From assembly GCA_023374045.1 (NCBI GenBank), contig CM041776.1:40740171-40804170 (forward strand): a DNA stretch of 64,000 bases, written 5' to 3'. How positions within the stretch are numbered: position 1 is the first letter of the stretch; each line of letters starts with the position of its first letter. Under the pieces are notes generated by a model that saw only the letters and a list, made by a program, of their open reading frames with translations, had not been told where the DNA came from and made no database searches. This stretch comes from Limonium bicolor (Eukaryota > Streptophyta > Magnoliopsida > Caryophyllales > Plumbaginaceae). A program made the translations under genes and the position numbers. This document shows, piece by piece, positions 22,335-33,934 of this stretch.

Positions 22335-24553
22335 CGGCCCAGTATTTGCATTTTTTATTTCTGTTTTCAGCCCTCTCTTTCACCCATTATTTCCCCATTG
22401 TTCCTACACTTATTCCCACATGTTCTAACACTAGTTAAGCCTCCTAATACACTTTAGTTCATCCATCAATTCACTACTCATTCTCATACTAACATACACA
22501 CTTGTTTTCCAAACTTCATTTTGACACTTACACTAGTTTCTTCCCTTATTACATTATGCTACAGATTTTCCAACTCAACATTACCATCCAATACTTTCTC
22601 AACCAATGCCATTCCTTGCATTCCAAGTACATTACCTTACCATGCCAATTCATTTCCAAGCAATTGCACCATCTATACCCAAGTCCAATATTCATTTTAC
22701 CAAGTCTTGTACTCTAGTTCTTCCTAGTTTCTCCAAGGCAAATCCAACACCTCTTGCTACAGATTTTATACCCTATTATTCCCATATTTCAGACACCATT
22801 CCATGGTCATTAAACATCTCTACTACCTCCAATACACACCTTGGTTTTCCCATTCACCAAGTCATCCACACATGTACATATTCCTACCAAAATTTGGCCA
22901 TAGTTCATCTACTTTTCTTACTTGGCCACACATACCAATTCTCACCAAATTCATCCCTAAACTAGCCACACCCATACAAGGGTCCTACCAGCAATTAAGC
23001 AAATATACATTAACCAATACCTCTTCAAATACCAATACTAATACTCATACACAATCATTTGGCTCCAAGGCCTACAATTAACATACTAATTTCACAAATA
23101 CTCAAACTTCCTCACAAATACTCAAACTCCCAATACTACAATACCAATGCAAGATCTTGGGTCCTTTAGTTAGTTTGCCCATTCTCATTAGTCTAATGCA
23201 TCAAAATTAACATTAGTAACGAGCTCTTACCTTGAGCTTATAATTCCTTCTTTCTTTCTCATTTCTCCTCCTTCTTCCTTTCTTGCCCAAATCAGCCATG
23301 TGAGGAATGGAGTTGCCAAACTCCATTCCCATCACCCAATGAACACAAAACACTACAATTAATATACTAACCCTTAAATTAATGCCAATTCATTGAAGTG
23401 TTTGAAATAAAATTTCTAGGGTTTACCTTTGGAGAGCTTTTGAAGGGGTTTTAGCCCTTGGTTCAAGAAGGTGAATCCACCACCATTGCAAGGTTGATAT
23501 TATGCTCAAAAGAGAGAGAGAAAACAAGGCATTACAAAGAGCCAAAAATCGGCTACCAAAGGAGATGAGGAAAACTTAAGGTTTTCATGGGGATTTTTAC
23601 CTTGTTGGAAAGAGGAGACTCCAAGCTCCATAATGGTGTTCTTTTCTCTTCAAATGGGGAAAACCCATGGAGATGAACTCATCCTTTTCGAATTTTGAAA
23701 AGAGGAATGTAGAGGAGAATGAGGGGATTACAAATATGTAATTATTTTTACATTTGGAGCTTACATGAGGATGGAGCATGTGAGAAAGGGGAGAAGCCAT
23801 TGTTGTTGTTGGAGAAGCTCCAAAAATCGCACCCAGCAGAGAGAGGGAGGAGGAGACGTGAGAGAGGGAGAAATGGGAGAGAGAAGAGGGAAAGGTGGGA
23901 ATGAGAGGTGAGAGAGGGTTATTTTGCTTTTTGTACTTTTACTTTTTGCTTTATGATTTACTTATTTGTTAACTAGTTACATGTGTGTGCGTGAGGGGTT
24001 ATTTAACCCTTTAAAAACCGGCCCCCTTACAGTATACTAGCTGGAGCGTTTTTCGTCTTTTACAGAAAACGCTCGTTATTTTACCCGGTTTCGGTACTAT
24101 TCACTAACCGGGCCTGTTTTCCGGAATTTCCTCGTTTAATTATTTTTATTAACTATTAAGATCCCATAAATGCTTAATAATTATTATTTAATGATTTATA
24201 ATTTTTACGGGTCCGTTTGACCACTTATAGTCACGTTTTCGGGTTTTTTCGAAAAGCGTGCTCTAAAGCTCTATTAGCGTTTTAATTCATTATTTGGATC
24301 CGTTTTCTTCGGAGTTGTTCCCATTTAGTATTTAGGTCTTATTAAACCTTTAGAATCCATATAATACTCTAACCGAGGTCTCATACCTCCTATGCTTATT
24401 TAACGCTTATTTAGCGTTTTCTGCTTTTTAAGAGTTTATTTATTCTTTTGGATTTATTTTTCCTTACTAGTATTAATTAGGTACCATTAGGCCCTTAAAT
24501 ATGTATTAGAGAAATTTTAATCCCTATATTTAAGTTCGGGGTATTTCAATACC

Positions 24554-25579
24554 TTAGGTAATAGATTAAGATACTTAATCATATGATGAAGGATTGGTGT
24601 GTGAGATGAAAATCTAGTTTTGTTTCTAACTAATGGTTGCGCATAGTGATCACTAGAGTTTAACTCCCGGACCGGGTCTGCTCTTGTTAAATTCCAACGA
24701 GCCTAATTGATTGTTGGTCAGAGTGTACTACTGTTGGTACCTAGCTCCGGCCATTTAAGGACGCATTATTAGGCAAAGTGGAAGTCCCGGGATCTCCTGA
24801 TCCTTGGCAATATGAGTACCTTTGGGTGTATGTGGGACGATTGTCCATTGAAAGTTAATTACGGGTTGTCTTAACATGACACCCAGCTGATGATGAATAA
24901 CGGGGCCTTGAAGGTGGAATACGAGTACGAATACAAATACCATTCGCTAGAAGCGACTACGTGTTTTATCGCACTTATTTGATATCTTTCATTTATGCAA
25001 ATGATTGCGTGTGAATTGTAGTGAATGTATTGATTGATCAACTTGGTGTTACTTATGTTATTTACAGTATTTATTACAAACTGTAAACAGGAAAAGCATG
25101 CATGCAATTAATCTTATGTGAAGATGGTTAGTTGGCTTAAGTGATCTAAAGGGTCTAAGATCATACTTTAGCATATTCAGCGTTTTGATGAGCCTATACG
25201 GCAACCCATTACAGGGACTTGATCGCGTTGAAGCCGAAGTGCGGGACCTCGGGTAGAGGACTTTTGTATTTTGTATCAAACTATTAGACTTGGTTTACAT
25301 TACGAAAACTATGTTGTAAATATTGGGATCTGTAGTTGCTCACTTGTCTTTGGTATTCGGATTTCGAATCGAATTATGTTAATTATGTAGTAGGATATCT
25401 CGCTCAACACAGCAACTATAGTTTTAATTGTCATACTAAGTATTTGCTTCTTTACTCAAGTGGGTGAGTAATGGCATGTGACACCCGAGTGAGGACAAAT
25501 GCACTTTAATTTCCACTGCGGCACTTTTTAATTTATGCTACGAGTGTGTTAATACAAGATTACCGAGAGGGGTGTTACA
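24554..25579 (+). mobile_element. Right part of plus-strand LTR F
   Basis: This resumes the LTR interrupted at 15677 and ends GGGGTGTTACA at 25579. AAATTCCAACG..GTTGGTCAGAG near 24695-24720 aligns with the reverse complement of 61085-61040, confirming the family. A terminal hairpin stands at 25452-25471. No gene is seen. Confidence 0.7.
25452..25471 (+). other. Terminal LTR hairpin, copy F
   Basis: TTACTCA and TGAGTAA enclose a six-base loop, AGTGGG. It ends 108 nt before the LTR terminus and is followed by TGGCATGTGACACC. The stem letters differ wholly from copies A-E, but position and downstream motif are kept. Confidence 0.65.
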
Positions 25580-27542
25580 CGGGTTTCAGGAATTCGAAAT
25601 CTATACCGTTGGGAACTGAAAAAATATTAGCCGATTTTCAAAGGTTTTTTAGAAGAGGTTTGCATTGCAACTTAGGGTGGATTTAAGCTTAATGATTCCG
25701 ATTAAATTGGATATTCGAACTAGCATTTGGATTCCAACTAAATTGGTTAGAATTAATAGACTAATATTTGGCTATTAGTTAAATTCCGGTTGTTTAGCAG
25801 TATGTTCAAGAATCGACAATTGGTAGTAAGGAGGTTATGGGTGCAAATATCCATCCCGAGCTACATCCATCCTAGTTTAGTTAGATTAGTTAGTTTAGTT
25901 GTATTACCTTCCCTTACTTTCCCTTAATCAAAACAAAAAACACAAAATCCCATAATTTACATTTACACATTTTTGTATATATTCTTGCACAAACACTAAA
26001 CTAATATTTGATTAGATAGTTACGAAGTCTTTGTGTATACGACCTTGTTGAGCTACAACGACTGTGTTCACTACCCACAGTTAGCAATATAGTTTCACTA
26101 CTATTTTCCCAACAGATAGTCGAGACGGTATTCGAGGTGACGGTCAGGGATTAGATGACCCTCTACTTCGGTGAGTGGTATGGATTCATGTACCCTGCGA
26201 TTTATCAAGTTATTCTCTGCTTGTGTGCTAAATGTTTATGTGTAATGACCCTAAGATAACTGCATGGAAATGGACTAGCGTATTGGTTGTGTTATGGTAA
26301 TTCTTGACCTCGGCTTTTGTATGGTGTGCTATTAACTACACCTTAGAATAGATATAACAAACGTACAGTACATACGAATCGGATAGAGAATTTTAGAGGT
26401 TCAAATATATGAACTATCTAACGTGGAATTGTAGGAGATTTTTCTCACTAACTTCCCTTCAATATTTAGTCAACATTCATGAACGGGATGGTCGAACTAG
26501 CATATTAGGAGTAGAACTAACGTTCCCTTCTAACGAACTTGGTTGATTGAAAGAGAGGAGTCCAAGATGGTTCCGGCCGTGCGTGTATTTGTTACGGAGA
26601 ATGGTATCTACAGTTGATTCGTTCTCGTTGGACCATGTCTTTGGACATGGTCATCCTTGAGTCAGTGATTGACTTTGATCACCTACCAGCATAGTGCTAC
26701 CTGGCGTGGTTAGTGTTTCCTTGAGTCAGTGATTGGCTCTGATCGTCCATCACCTCACTGCTAATGAATGTAGTTTGAAGATGATGTCACTGTGACGGTA
26801 GTTCATTTGATAATTTGGCACTCATTTAACAGGGTTCATACATACCCTCATGAGTTGTGTTTGACTTGGATTGAGATAATCCCACTGTGTGGATTTGGAA
26901 GTTTGAGGTTGCATAACGAGATTCTAATTATAATCTCCGGACCATGGTAAGAACAGAGACTGACTTATCGAATTTAAGTCGTACTCTTGGTTTATCGTAT
27001 TGATTGAGGTTGTGAAATGTTACACACTATCATGATGCATATTTACTACATTATGTATATTGTTTAATAAATGAACCACGTGTTCACTAGACAATTAGTT
27101 GAGTGTAGCTCAGTACCACTTGAGTTACACATTTTCATACTACCAAGTTGTGCTGAGCCCTTTTAGGCCTAACATTTTTTAGGTGCTTGATCGTTGACGA
27201 GACCGTTCGGAGAGGAAACGGGGTAAAAATCTTTTGTTATGCTATTGGTTGTAAATATATTTTGGGCGTCTTTGAACGCATGTGTACTTGTTAGTTAAAC
27301 AAGAAACTAGACATGTATTTTGGAATTGGGACTTAGTATGACTCGGTATGTACTGTAAATGGTGTTATGTTGGATTTCCAGTTGCTCAGACCGTGCCTTG
27401 TTTGTAGAAAGGCCTTGTTAGTCACGTGGGTGACTGATGGCGGTAACACCGGTATTTGAATTGTTATTTTCCGCTGTGAATTGTTGGACATTGGTACCGT
27501 TAGTTTGACGTTAATGTTCAGATTACGAGTTGGGGTGTTACA
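25580..27542 (+). mobile_element. 3' part of another long LTR (LTR E), composite at its left
   Basis: It ends GGGGTGTTACA at 27542 and has the full 3' module: CAGACCG at 27387, a hairpin at 27417-27438, GGCGGTAACACC and CCGCTGTG. The left 500 bp (25640-26110) read like the end of an Athila-type LTR (GTGTATACGACCTTG..CAATATAGTTTC..CCCAACA), so the block may be two pieces; I could not place that junction. There is no gene. Confidence 0.6.
27417..27438 (+). other. Terminal LTR hairpin, copy E
   Basis: GTTAGTCAC-GTGG-GTGACTGAT: nine pairs with two G-U type. It ends 104 nt before the LTR terminus and is followed by GGCGGTAACACC. Confidence 0.75.
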
Positions 27543-28003
27543 CTGGGGATTGATGTCTGTCGAATGGTTCTCTTCGTTGTGATGTTTCGATTTGGAAATG
27601 AAGGGAGGAGAAAGGGGATAATCGACAAAATGAGGAATGGTTTTGGGTTATCCATTTTCATCGATGAAGAAAGAAAAAACAGGGGTGTACAGATTAGGGT
27701 TCTTCATTCATTGAAGATGGAGAAAGTGAGAGAATGGAAATCGGTTGGGGATGACGGCTACAGTGAAGAGAGAAACAGGAATCCCAATCGTGAAAAAAAA
27801 ACATGTTGGCTACTATAGGGGTTTTGCTTCTTTTATAATATAAAACTATGGTTTTTGGGACAGTTGGCCCAAATTTCAATTTGGGTCGGGTTTGACCGGG
27901 TCAAGGGTAAGGGCAAGTTTGGCAGGATGTAAATCAGAAATGAAAAATAAAAATGAACCTTCGTTCACATCCCAATTCAAACAATGGATGTTGCTCCCTT
28001 GCT
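27543..28003. other. Unassigned 460-bp stretch beside LTR E
   Basis: Short frames exist on both strands (84 and 61 codons), but neither shows a known domain. The plus strand is rich in GAAGGGAGGAG-type purines. I see nothing that supports a gene. Confidence 0.4.
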
Positions 28004-28200
28004 TAGGGGTGAGCAAACGGGGTGGTTGTTTCGGTTATCCGAAATAACCGTTCTTTTTTTCAGATTCGATCACCGTATTTTTTAACCGTTTTATAAAAGT
28101 TCAGTTATTTCGGTTAAAACGGTTATCCGTAATAAAGTACGGTTACGTTAGCGGATATTGAGATTCAAACTTCAGTTATCCATAATAATCGAACTTTTTA
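28004..28200. mobile_element. Truncated hAT-like miniature element
   Basis: The left end TAGGGGTGAGCAAACGG followed by CGGTTATCCGAAATAACCG repeats is typical of plant hAT miniature elements. No matching right end or 8-bp duplication was found, so the right side is probably lost. Confidence 0.45.
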
Positions 28201-28379
28201 TAAAAAAAATTTATAAAAAAAAATTTTTCATGACCCAATAATTTTATCTAATATTTTACTACTCACTCAATTAGGTTTAGGTTTTGATTAACAATCAGAA
28301 TTCCATTGCGAGCTGAAGGAGGAAAAAAAATAGCCCCAAGCTCTCTACAAGTTTTGAACACAACACCACTTATTCCTAA

Positions 28380-29230
28380 ACAAATACACTAACCAACTAT
28401 GCTAACTCAGAACTTAGTATACAAATGAGAGAAATAATACTAAAACTCTACTTCGAACTAAATGAGTTAACGATAAAATGCAATGAAAGAGTTAAATCTA
28501 ATAAAATGAATTGGTTTCTTATTGAGGGTCATGAAATAAAGGAATGTATATAATAAAAACACATAACATAATAAAACATAAAATAACGAAATACCATAAT
28601 AATGAATACAAGAAATAATGAAATAGTACTAGTATGATGGAAATAAAAAATACGGGTGAATATCCTCAAAACGGAAATTGAATCAGATATGTGCGAACAT
28701 CAGTAAATAAGATGGAAAACATAAGTAACAAAATAAAATGAGATGAGAGGGAGTTTAGTTAAATTCCTGACAAAACAAAATATACTAGTACGGACCAATA
28801 CCCCGTTGGTTCAGTGGTGATTAGGACTAAACTTGGTTGGAAGAACCAAGGTTCGATCCCCCACAACGGCTATTGGAAGGGGACTGGAACCTAGCCACCC
28901 AGAGCTGATCCCCGATCCGAATGTAGTCCAATAGGGTGAACCGGGTGGTAGATCAAAAAAAATATACTAGTATGGAATATGATAGTGAAAAGGTGCATGA
29001 AATGACAAAAATAACACTAAAAATGATAACAAACAAAATGAATTGTATGAGAAAATAAAATGGACATGCAAAAAGGGTAAGGATGAAAATAAACAACATA
29101 ACTAATAATAATGAAAACAATGAAATACCCTAAAAATAGAAGTAAACTAGTATAAAAAGGGATAATCAGATAACGTAAATAAACAAATAAAATAAGACAA
29201 AATGACTGAGATTAAAATGAAAAGGGCGTG
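28380..29230. other. A-rich intergenic block containing a SINE
   Basis: Over about 850 bp the plus strand is built from AAATAATGAAAT / ATAAAATGA-like words with few C residues. There is no ORF of note. A SINE sits at 28795-28958. Confidence 0.6.
28795..28958 (+). mobile_element. tRNA-derived SINE
   Basis: The 164-bp body has a pol III A box (TGGTTCAGTGG, 28807 on) and B box (GGTTCGATCC, 28850 on) with tRNA-like spacing, and ends in an A run. It is flanked by an 18-bp duplication with one mismatch (28777-28794 and 28959-28976), as made by LINE-driven insertion. SINEs of this kind are copied by the machinery of a partner LINE; none is visible here. Confidence 0.92.
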
Positions 29231-29482
29231 TTTGAAAAAGAATATTGTACAAAATTCATTTTAGAAAAAAGTTTATCCTCAAATGTTTGAAAATGTTTTA
29301 AATTAAATGATGGTTTCATTTTGGCATGCACGTAAATAAATTTTGAAAAAGAAAGACGACAACCCCTCTTATTTTGGTTGTTATTTCAGAATTGCTTTAT
29401 GAGGAGAGAATTTTTGGTGTCTACACCGTTATCATAATCAGCTAGATTATTAAAACTGGTTCGAAAAGACGGAAAATGTGTT

Positions 29483-29570
29483 TAAACGTTGCTTAAACGT
29501 ATAACTTTAAACGTTGCTTAAACGTATAACTTTAAACATTGCTTAAATGTATAACTTTAAACATTGCTTA
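29483..29570 (+). repeat. 25-bp tandem repeat, 3.5 units
   Basis: TAAACGTTGCTTAAACGTATAACTT starts at 29483, 29508 and 29533, with a partial unit at 29558. The third and fourth units carry C-to-T changes at the same place. It lies about 110 bp upstream of a TATA box. Confidence 0.92.
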
Positions 29571-29674
29571 TGTTTAGTTATATACATTTTCATAATTAAG
29601 TGAAAACGACATTTATCTACTGAAAACGAGTCAAAACGGGGGTTTTTGTGAAAAACGGTCAAAAACGTGCATGT

Positions 29675-29684
29675 TATATATAAA
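29675..29684 (+). promoter_or_regulatory. TATA box and candidate 5' leader of the MULE/PMD unit
   Basis: TATATATAAA is followed by a pyrimidine-rich leader (CTATCTCTCCTTC, 29722 on) and a possible 5' splice site at GGTGAGTT (29792). The next coding start that fits is ATG 30548. The promoter role is inferred from sequence alone. Confidence 0.45.
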
Positions 29685-29987
29685 CGAGACGTGTCCCTAA
29701 GCTTCATTTCTCACGTACACACTATCTCTCCTTCAAAATAAATCATCGGAATCCTCCTTTTCAGACCGCCAGACCACCGCCGGAAAAAATTTCCGGTGAG
29801 TTTTTTGAATTTTTTTTTTTTGCAAATGATAGGTCTAGGAGTCTTGATTTTGATTTCGGTTTTAGTTTTATGAAACCACGTTCATTTGGGCTAGATATAC
29901 AAAAAAATATTCGGAAGAGAAAACTTGAAAACTTCATTAATGGAGTTGTACATAATTGGGAGCTTGGTGGGGGTAAGGAGTGGTAAA

Positions 29988-30445
29988 TCGGGACAAAAGG
30001 TGTCCCGAAAGTAGCTAGAAAACACAACAAGCTTTTCCAAAATTGGAGCTTTCTCCCACGTCTACGGCCCAAAAAATTTATGTCCGCCGGTATTGCTGTC
30101 CCGAGCGTAAATCTATACTGCTCACTCTCTGAAACCAGAAAAATCGGGACACAGGGTGTCACGATTTTGTAAGCTTCTCCCACCGCTGTGATCCGATTCC
30201 GTCTGCCCACCGTTGCGTATGTCTCGAGCCAAATTCAGGACGGCTTACCTTGAGAAAACTGAAAAATCATGATGGGTGGTCTCCCGATATTAGATTTCTC
30301 CCCTGGTTGTGTCCTGATATTGAAGATTTCTCCCGCGGTTGCGTCCCGAGTTTTGACCGCCTGCTGCTGCTTCTGCCCCGAGTCAAAATCAGAATTACCA
30401 ACTTTATGAAAATAGCAAAATTGGGATATAGGGAGTCCCGATTTT
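29988..30445 (+). repeat. Three dispersed hairpins in the putative leader
   Basis: TCGGGACA/TGTCCCGA (29988-30008), AAAATCGGGACAC/GTGTCACGATTTT (30140-30168) and a weaker AAAATTGGGA/TCCCGATTTT (30417-30445) share one plan and an AGG-containing loop. The phrase GATTTCTCCC..GGTTG.GTCC also recurs between 30290 and 30350. Confidence 0.6.
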
Positions 30446-30547
30446 TTCCAGTTAACCCACGCTCCCGTCCCGATTTTGTCTGTCCAAACTTAAACATTAA
30501 ATTTGTGACATTAAGTGTCCCTTAAAATTTAAATTTCACCACACCCA

Positions 30548-30870
30548 ATGAAGAGTGTCTACGAAAAGAGGAAGAAAGATCGCTTGAAGGAGCAGCCTAT
30601 GACGGCCTCATACTGTCGTACGCGTGCTCCAGGGAAGGGGCCTAGTAATCCAATTCCCTGCTCAGTTGTGCCTCCCTACAACGTGGGATATGGCCATCAG
30701 GACGACATGGCGCATCAGATGCCTCCACCACCACCGTAGACATTTGATGCTGGATTAACTACCAGCATATACCCCAGTCTCACATGCCCCTCCCACCGAG
30801 TTCATCATCAAGCGGTGGTTGGTCCATCGAACTGTTGCATAGTGGTAACTTCGCTGTCGAGGGTGAGGGT
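30548..30870 (+). pseudogene. Upstream exon of the PMD unit, broken
   Basis: An ATG-started frame of 63 codons (30548-30739) is basic at its start and proline-rich at its end, and stops at 30737. The same frame then reads open to the solo LTR insertion at 30871. I do not recognise a domain. It lies on the same strand as the PMD segment that continues after the LTR at 33763, so I take it as the N-terminal part of the same decayed gene. Confidence 0.4.
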
Positions 30871-33757
30871 TGAAATACCCCAAAGTTACAAAAGTTTTTT
30901 TACGAGGAGATTTTACTAGGCATTAACGGCTTAGTAAAAAGTTAATCGTTCCTTAGAATTTTTACCTTAGTATAACCTTGACTTTTACTAGGAATTAATG
31001 GTCTAGTAAATAGATATTCACTCCTTAGAATTATAGCCTTCACAAAAGCTCAAGTTTTGGCCAAGAACTTACCTCAGTCGGTCATTTTTTACACTAAAAA
31101 GAGGTATTAACTTATTAACCCCTTTAAGCACTCTTTAAGGTGAATTAAGCTAGATTGTCTTATATTATTTAAGGCTATTAGAAGTCCTAAATATTACCCA
31201 TGAGATGGTAGTAGTATAGAAGGTGAAATCTCTTGGCAAGGTAACTTGGAAATTTACCGAAGAAAGTTACCTAAGAAAGGTTGTTTTATATGATTCCAAT
31301 TTGTAGTTTTTACCCATTATATCTCCATGGTAATTACCTACCTTAGTTACCACATCAATCTACCAATTTACATGTGTTGACAAAGCAAAAAAAAAGAGAG
31401 GTAAATGGCATACAAAATTCGTCCATACCCACCTCTCCCACCATTCCAGCACTACTTTCCAACACATCAAGTCTTTAGCTTATTTAGTTTCTTCCTTTAG
31501 CACCTTTGGGCCCCTTACATGTTAGGTAACATCCATTATCAGACATATAACATGCCCATTACATAAAATATAAGAAGAGAAAGTAGCAGCAAGGCAATCA
31601 AGTAGCCAGCCCCTTGTGCCATTACAACTTTTTAAAAGCACAAATTCCCTTCTTTTGTTTTCTACCTCATATTCTGCCTTACTTTAGCTAGTTTATGAAT
31701 TATATTGAGCATCTTCTAAAGGCCCTGATGGTGGACTAATAATGTATTCAAGTGGAGGAATTAATGGAGCACTATAATGGTGTCTAAAGCAAGCATTATT
31801 GTAAAGATACAAATCTGGCTAGAAATGATGTCTAGCACTCTAAGGCTTGTCTACTCCATATCTTCCCTATATAAACCACGATCCACGACCCCTAACACTC
31901 ACCCTTACTCTCTGTACATTCCCAAGTCCTTTTACAAACACTAAGAGAGCCTAGGGCCAAAGGAAAGTGCAAGGGAAGGTGAAGAAGTCACAAAAGACTG
32001 TTACTGAGTTCGAGAAAGTTTGATCTAGTAAGCTTGTTCTTCGAGCCTATCTTCAGGTAAAACCAATCCCAAATTAATCTTTATTGAATCCTCTTCATTT
32101 TGGGTTAAAACCTCATTCAAAAACCTTACCTAAAGCTCTTGTTATAAGGCAATAGATTTCTGTGCGCAGGGAAAGGCAATTTGAGGAGCCTTGTGGAGTT
32201 TGTGTCATCTAGCAAGTTTCCAAGGTCCTTTTGGAAGTTTAAGCCAAGAATATTCAAAGTAATTCCATTGTCTAAGATCCCTTCCAAGCTATACAATTTA
32301 TTTGGGTTCGTAGGTACCTAAATCTTGTTGAAAGTTAGACCTAAGGGGAAAAACGTGCTTTAAGATCCCCTAACTTGTGAGAAGGATGTAGAAGGCTATA
32401 CTCATTCATTTTTCTATTAATACATATCAATCTATACTGATTTCAATCCTATATCCAATGAACCTATTCGCTATATTTTTTGACTTCATTTGGAGAGTTA
32501 AATTGGTTACGCTTTAAGATGTCGAACTGAGTATTTAAACCAACTAGCTTTAAAGGTGGAAAAACGTAATTTGTGATACCCTAACTTGTAACATGAGTTT
32601 AGGGCGTTTTACTCATCCATATTTCTATTATTACATATCAATCTCTACTGATTTGAACCCTCTATCTATTGCACCTATTCGCTCTATTTTTAGAAGTCAT
32701 TAAGTTAGCGAATTAGTTACGTCTTTAATAAGTCGAGATGAGTTCTAAGCTTTTCATGGTGAAAAATATGTTTTGTGGTCTTATGACTATGGCCGAACTT
32801 GTAACTTATATTTTGGTTGTTTTAATCTTAAGCATATGAGTTGAAGTGATGCTTGGATGATACTCATTGAAAGTACCTTGGTGTTTTGATAAAACTTTAC
32901 CTTTGTACTAAGTGGATCTTCTAAGTGGTGAAAGTGATTTAAGTCTTGTGCTTGTTTGTGTTCTTTATTTAAGAACTTGGTGGTTGAATTAATTTATTGT
33001 TCATTTGTGGAAAAGTATTATTGGATACTTGACTTATTCAAACTTGGTTTTATGAGATATATATATATATGATGATTGGGTACGTTTGCCCGTTTTAACT
33101 CTTGGTATGCCACGGGCTCCTTGAGTTTGCGTCAGGATTTCTACTCTATAGTTTAAAGGTACTATAGGGGGTGTGCACATCTTTTAGAGTCCTTACGTGG
33201 TGGAAGGATAGGTTGGATCGCCTTGAAGATCGGGATTTGTCCCACGTTATGAATTAAATGGTGAGAAAAGATTAACAGTGGTCTTGTTACCACAAGGTGA
33301 TTTATGAACTCTTTACGTTCTGAACTTATTTTGCAGTTGTTAAATGCTTGAGTTGATGATGTATCTATAACTACTTTGATATCCTATTTTCTTGATCTTG
33401 TCTTGGATTTACTCAGGGTTTTGCTGACGTTTTATGGCTTTGCCCTGCGGTCCCTTCTTTGTGTTGTTTCCAAATGACCGCAGATGAAGAATACTAGTGG
33501 AGCTTTGGAGCTGCACGAGAGCGTGGGGAAGACTTGGGGATTAGAGACTTCCACCTAGTTTGTTTAAGGTTTTCAGGAATGTTTATTATTCAGACTTTTA
33601 TTTTGGGTTTGGATTGTTGTAATAAGCCTAGGCACTCACAGAGGTTGTGAGTGTGGCGGTAACGCTCTTGTAAGACTTTTATTTGCTTCTGCGTTTTATT
33701 TGTGCACTCTGTCTATCACACCACGTGATAACAGTAGGTAGAAAATGGGGTGTTACA
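30871..33757 (+). mobile_element. Solo LTR, plus strand, 2887 bp
   Basis: It starts TGAAATACCCC and ends GGGGTGTTACA, with a perfect 5-bp duplication AGGGT on both sides (30866-30870 and 33758-33762). It has no interior. The family borders match those of the 16-24 kb LTRs, but this LTR is shorter. A terminal hairpin stands at 33633-33653. The insertion splits the MULE/PMD coding region. No ORF inside is credible. Confidence 0.93.
33633..33653 (+). other. Terminal LTR hairpin, copy H
   Basis: CACTCAC-AGAGGTT-GTGAGTG, a perfect 7-bp stem. It ends 104 nt before the LTR terminus and is followed by TGGCGGTAACGC. Confidence 0.7.
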
Positions 33758-33814
33758 AGGGTAGCCACCAAATTTAGGTTGTCGAGGCACAGACGTCCGG
33801 TGGGCGTAGTCATT

Positions 33815-33934
33815 CACAGCCCTCTGGGGCACGTCCTTCTGTTTCACAGCCCTCTAGGGCATGTCCTTCCATTTCACAGCCCTCTAGGGCATGCCCTTCC
33901 GTTTCACGTCCGTCTACTGGTCGTTCATCTATTT
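33815..33934 (+). repeat. 30-bp coding repeat, four units
   Basis: CACAGCCCTCTAGGGCATGT-type units start at 33815, 33845, 33875 and 33905. In the PMD frame they encode a ten-residue S-Q-P-S-R-A-C-P-S-like repeat. Confidence 0.85.

Larger units (their letters stand above)
15678..24548 (-). mobile_element. Outer solo LTR, minus strand, with a nested solo LTR
   Basis: On the plus strand it opens TGTAACACCCC and closes GGGGTATTTCA, the reverse of the TGAAATACCCC...GGGGTGTTACA borders. A perfect 5-bp duplication ATACC flanks it (15673-15677 and 24549-24553), and no interior, primer site or polypurine tract is present, so it is a solo LTR. Removing the nested insertion (16320-20921) leaves about 4.27 kb. 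Its first 600 bp (24548-23950 read in reverse) align with 5222-5800 of element 1, so the two belong to sister families. It carries a six-hairpin array at 21941-22334 and a terminal hairpin at 15780-15801. Short frames inside are not genes. Confidence 0.93.

Noticed and set aside
22023..22457. Plus-strand frame of 144 codons
   Set aside because: It is made of the GACCGACCTTG hairpin units; a repeated peptide from an LTR is not a gene.
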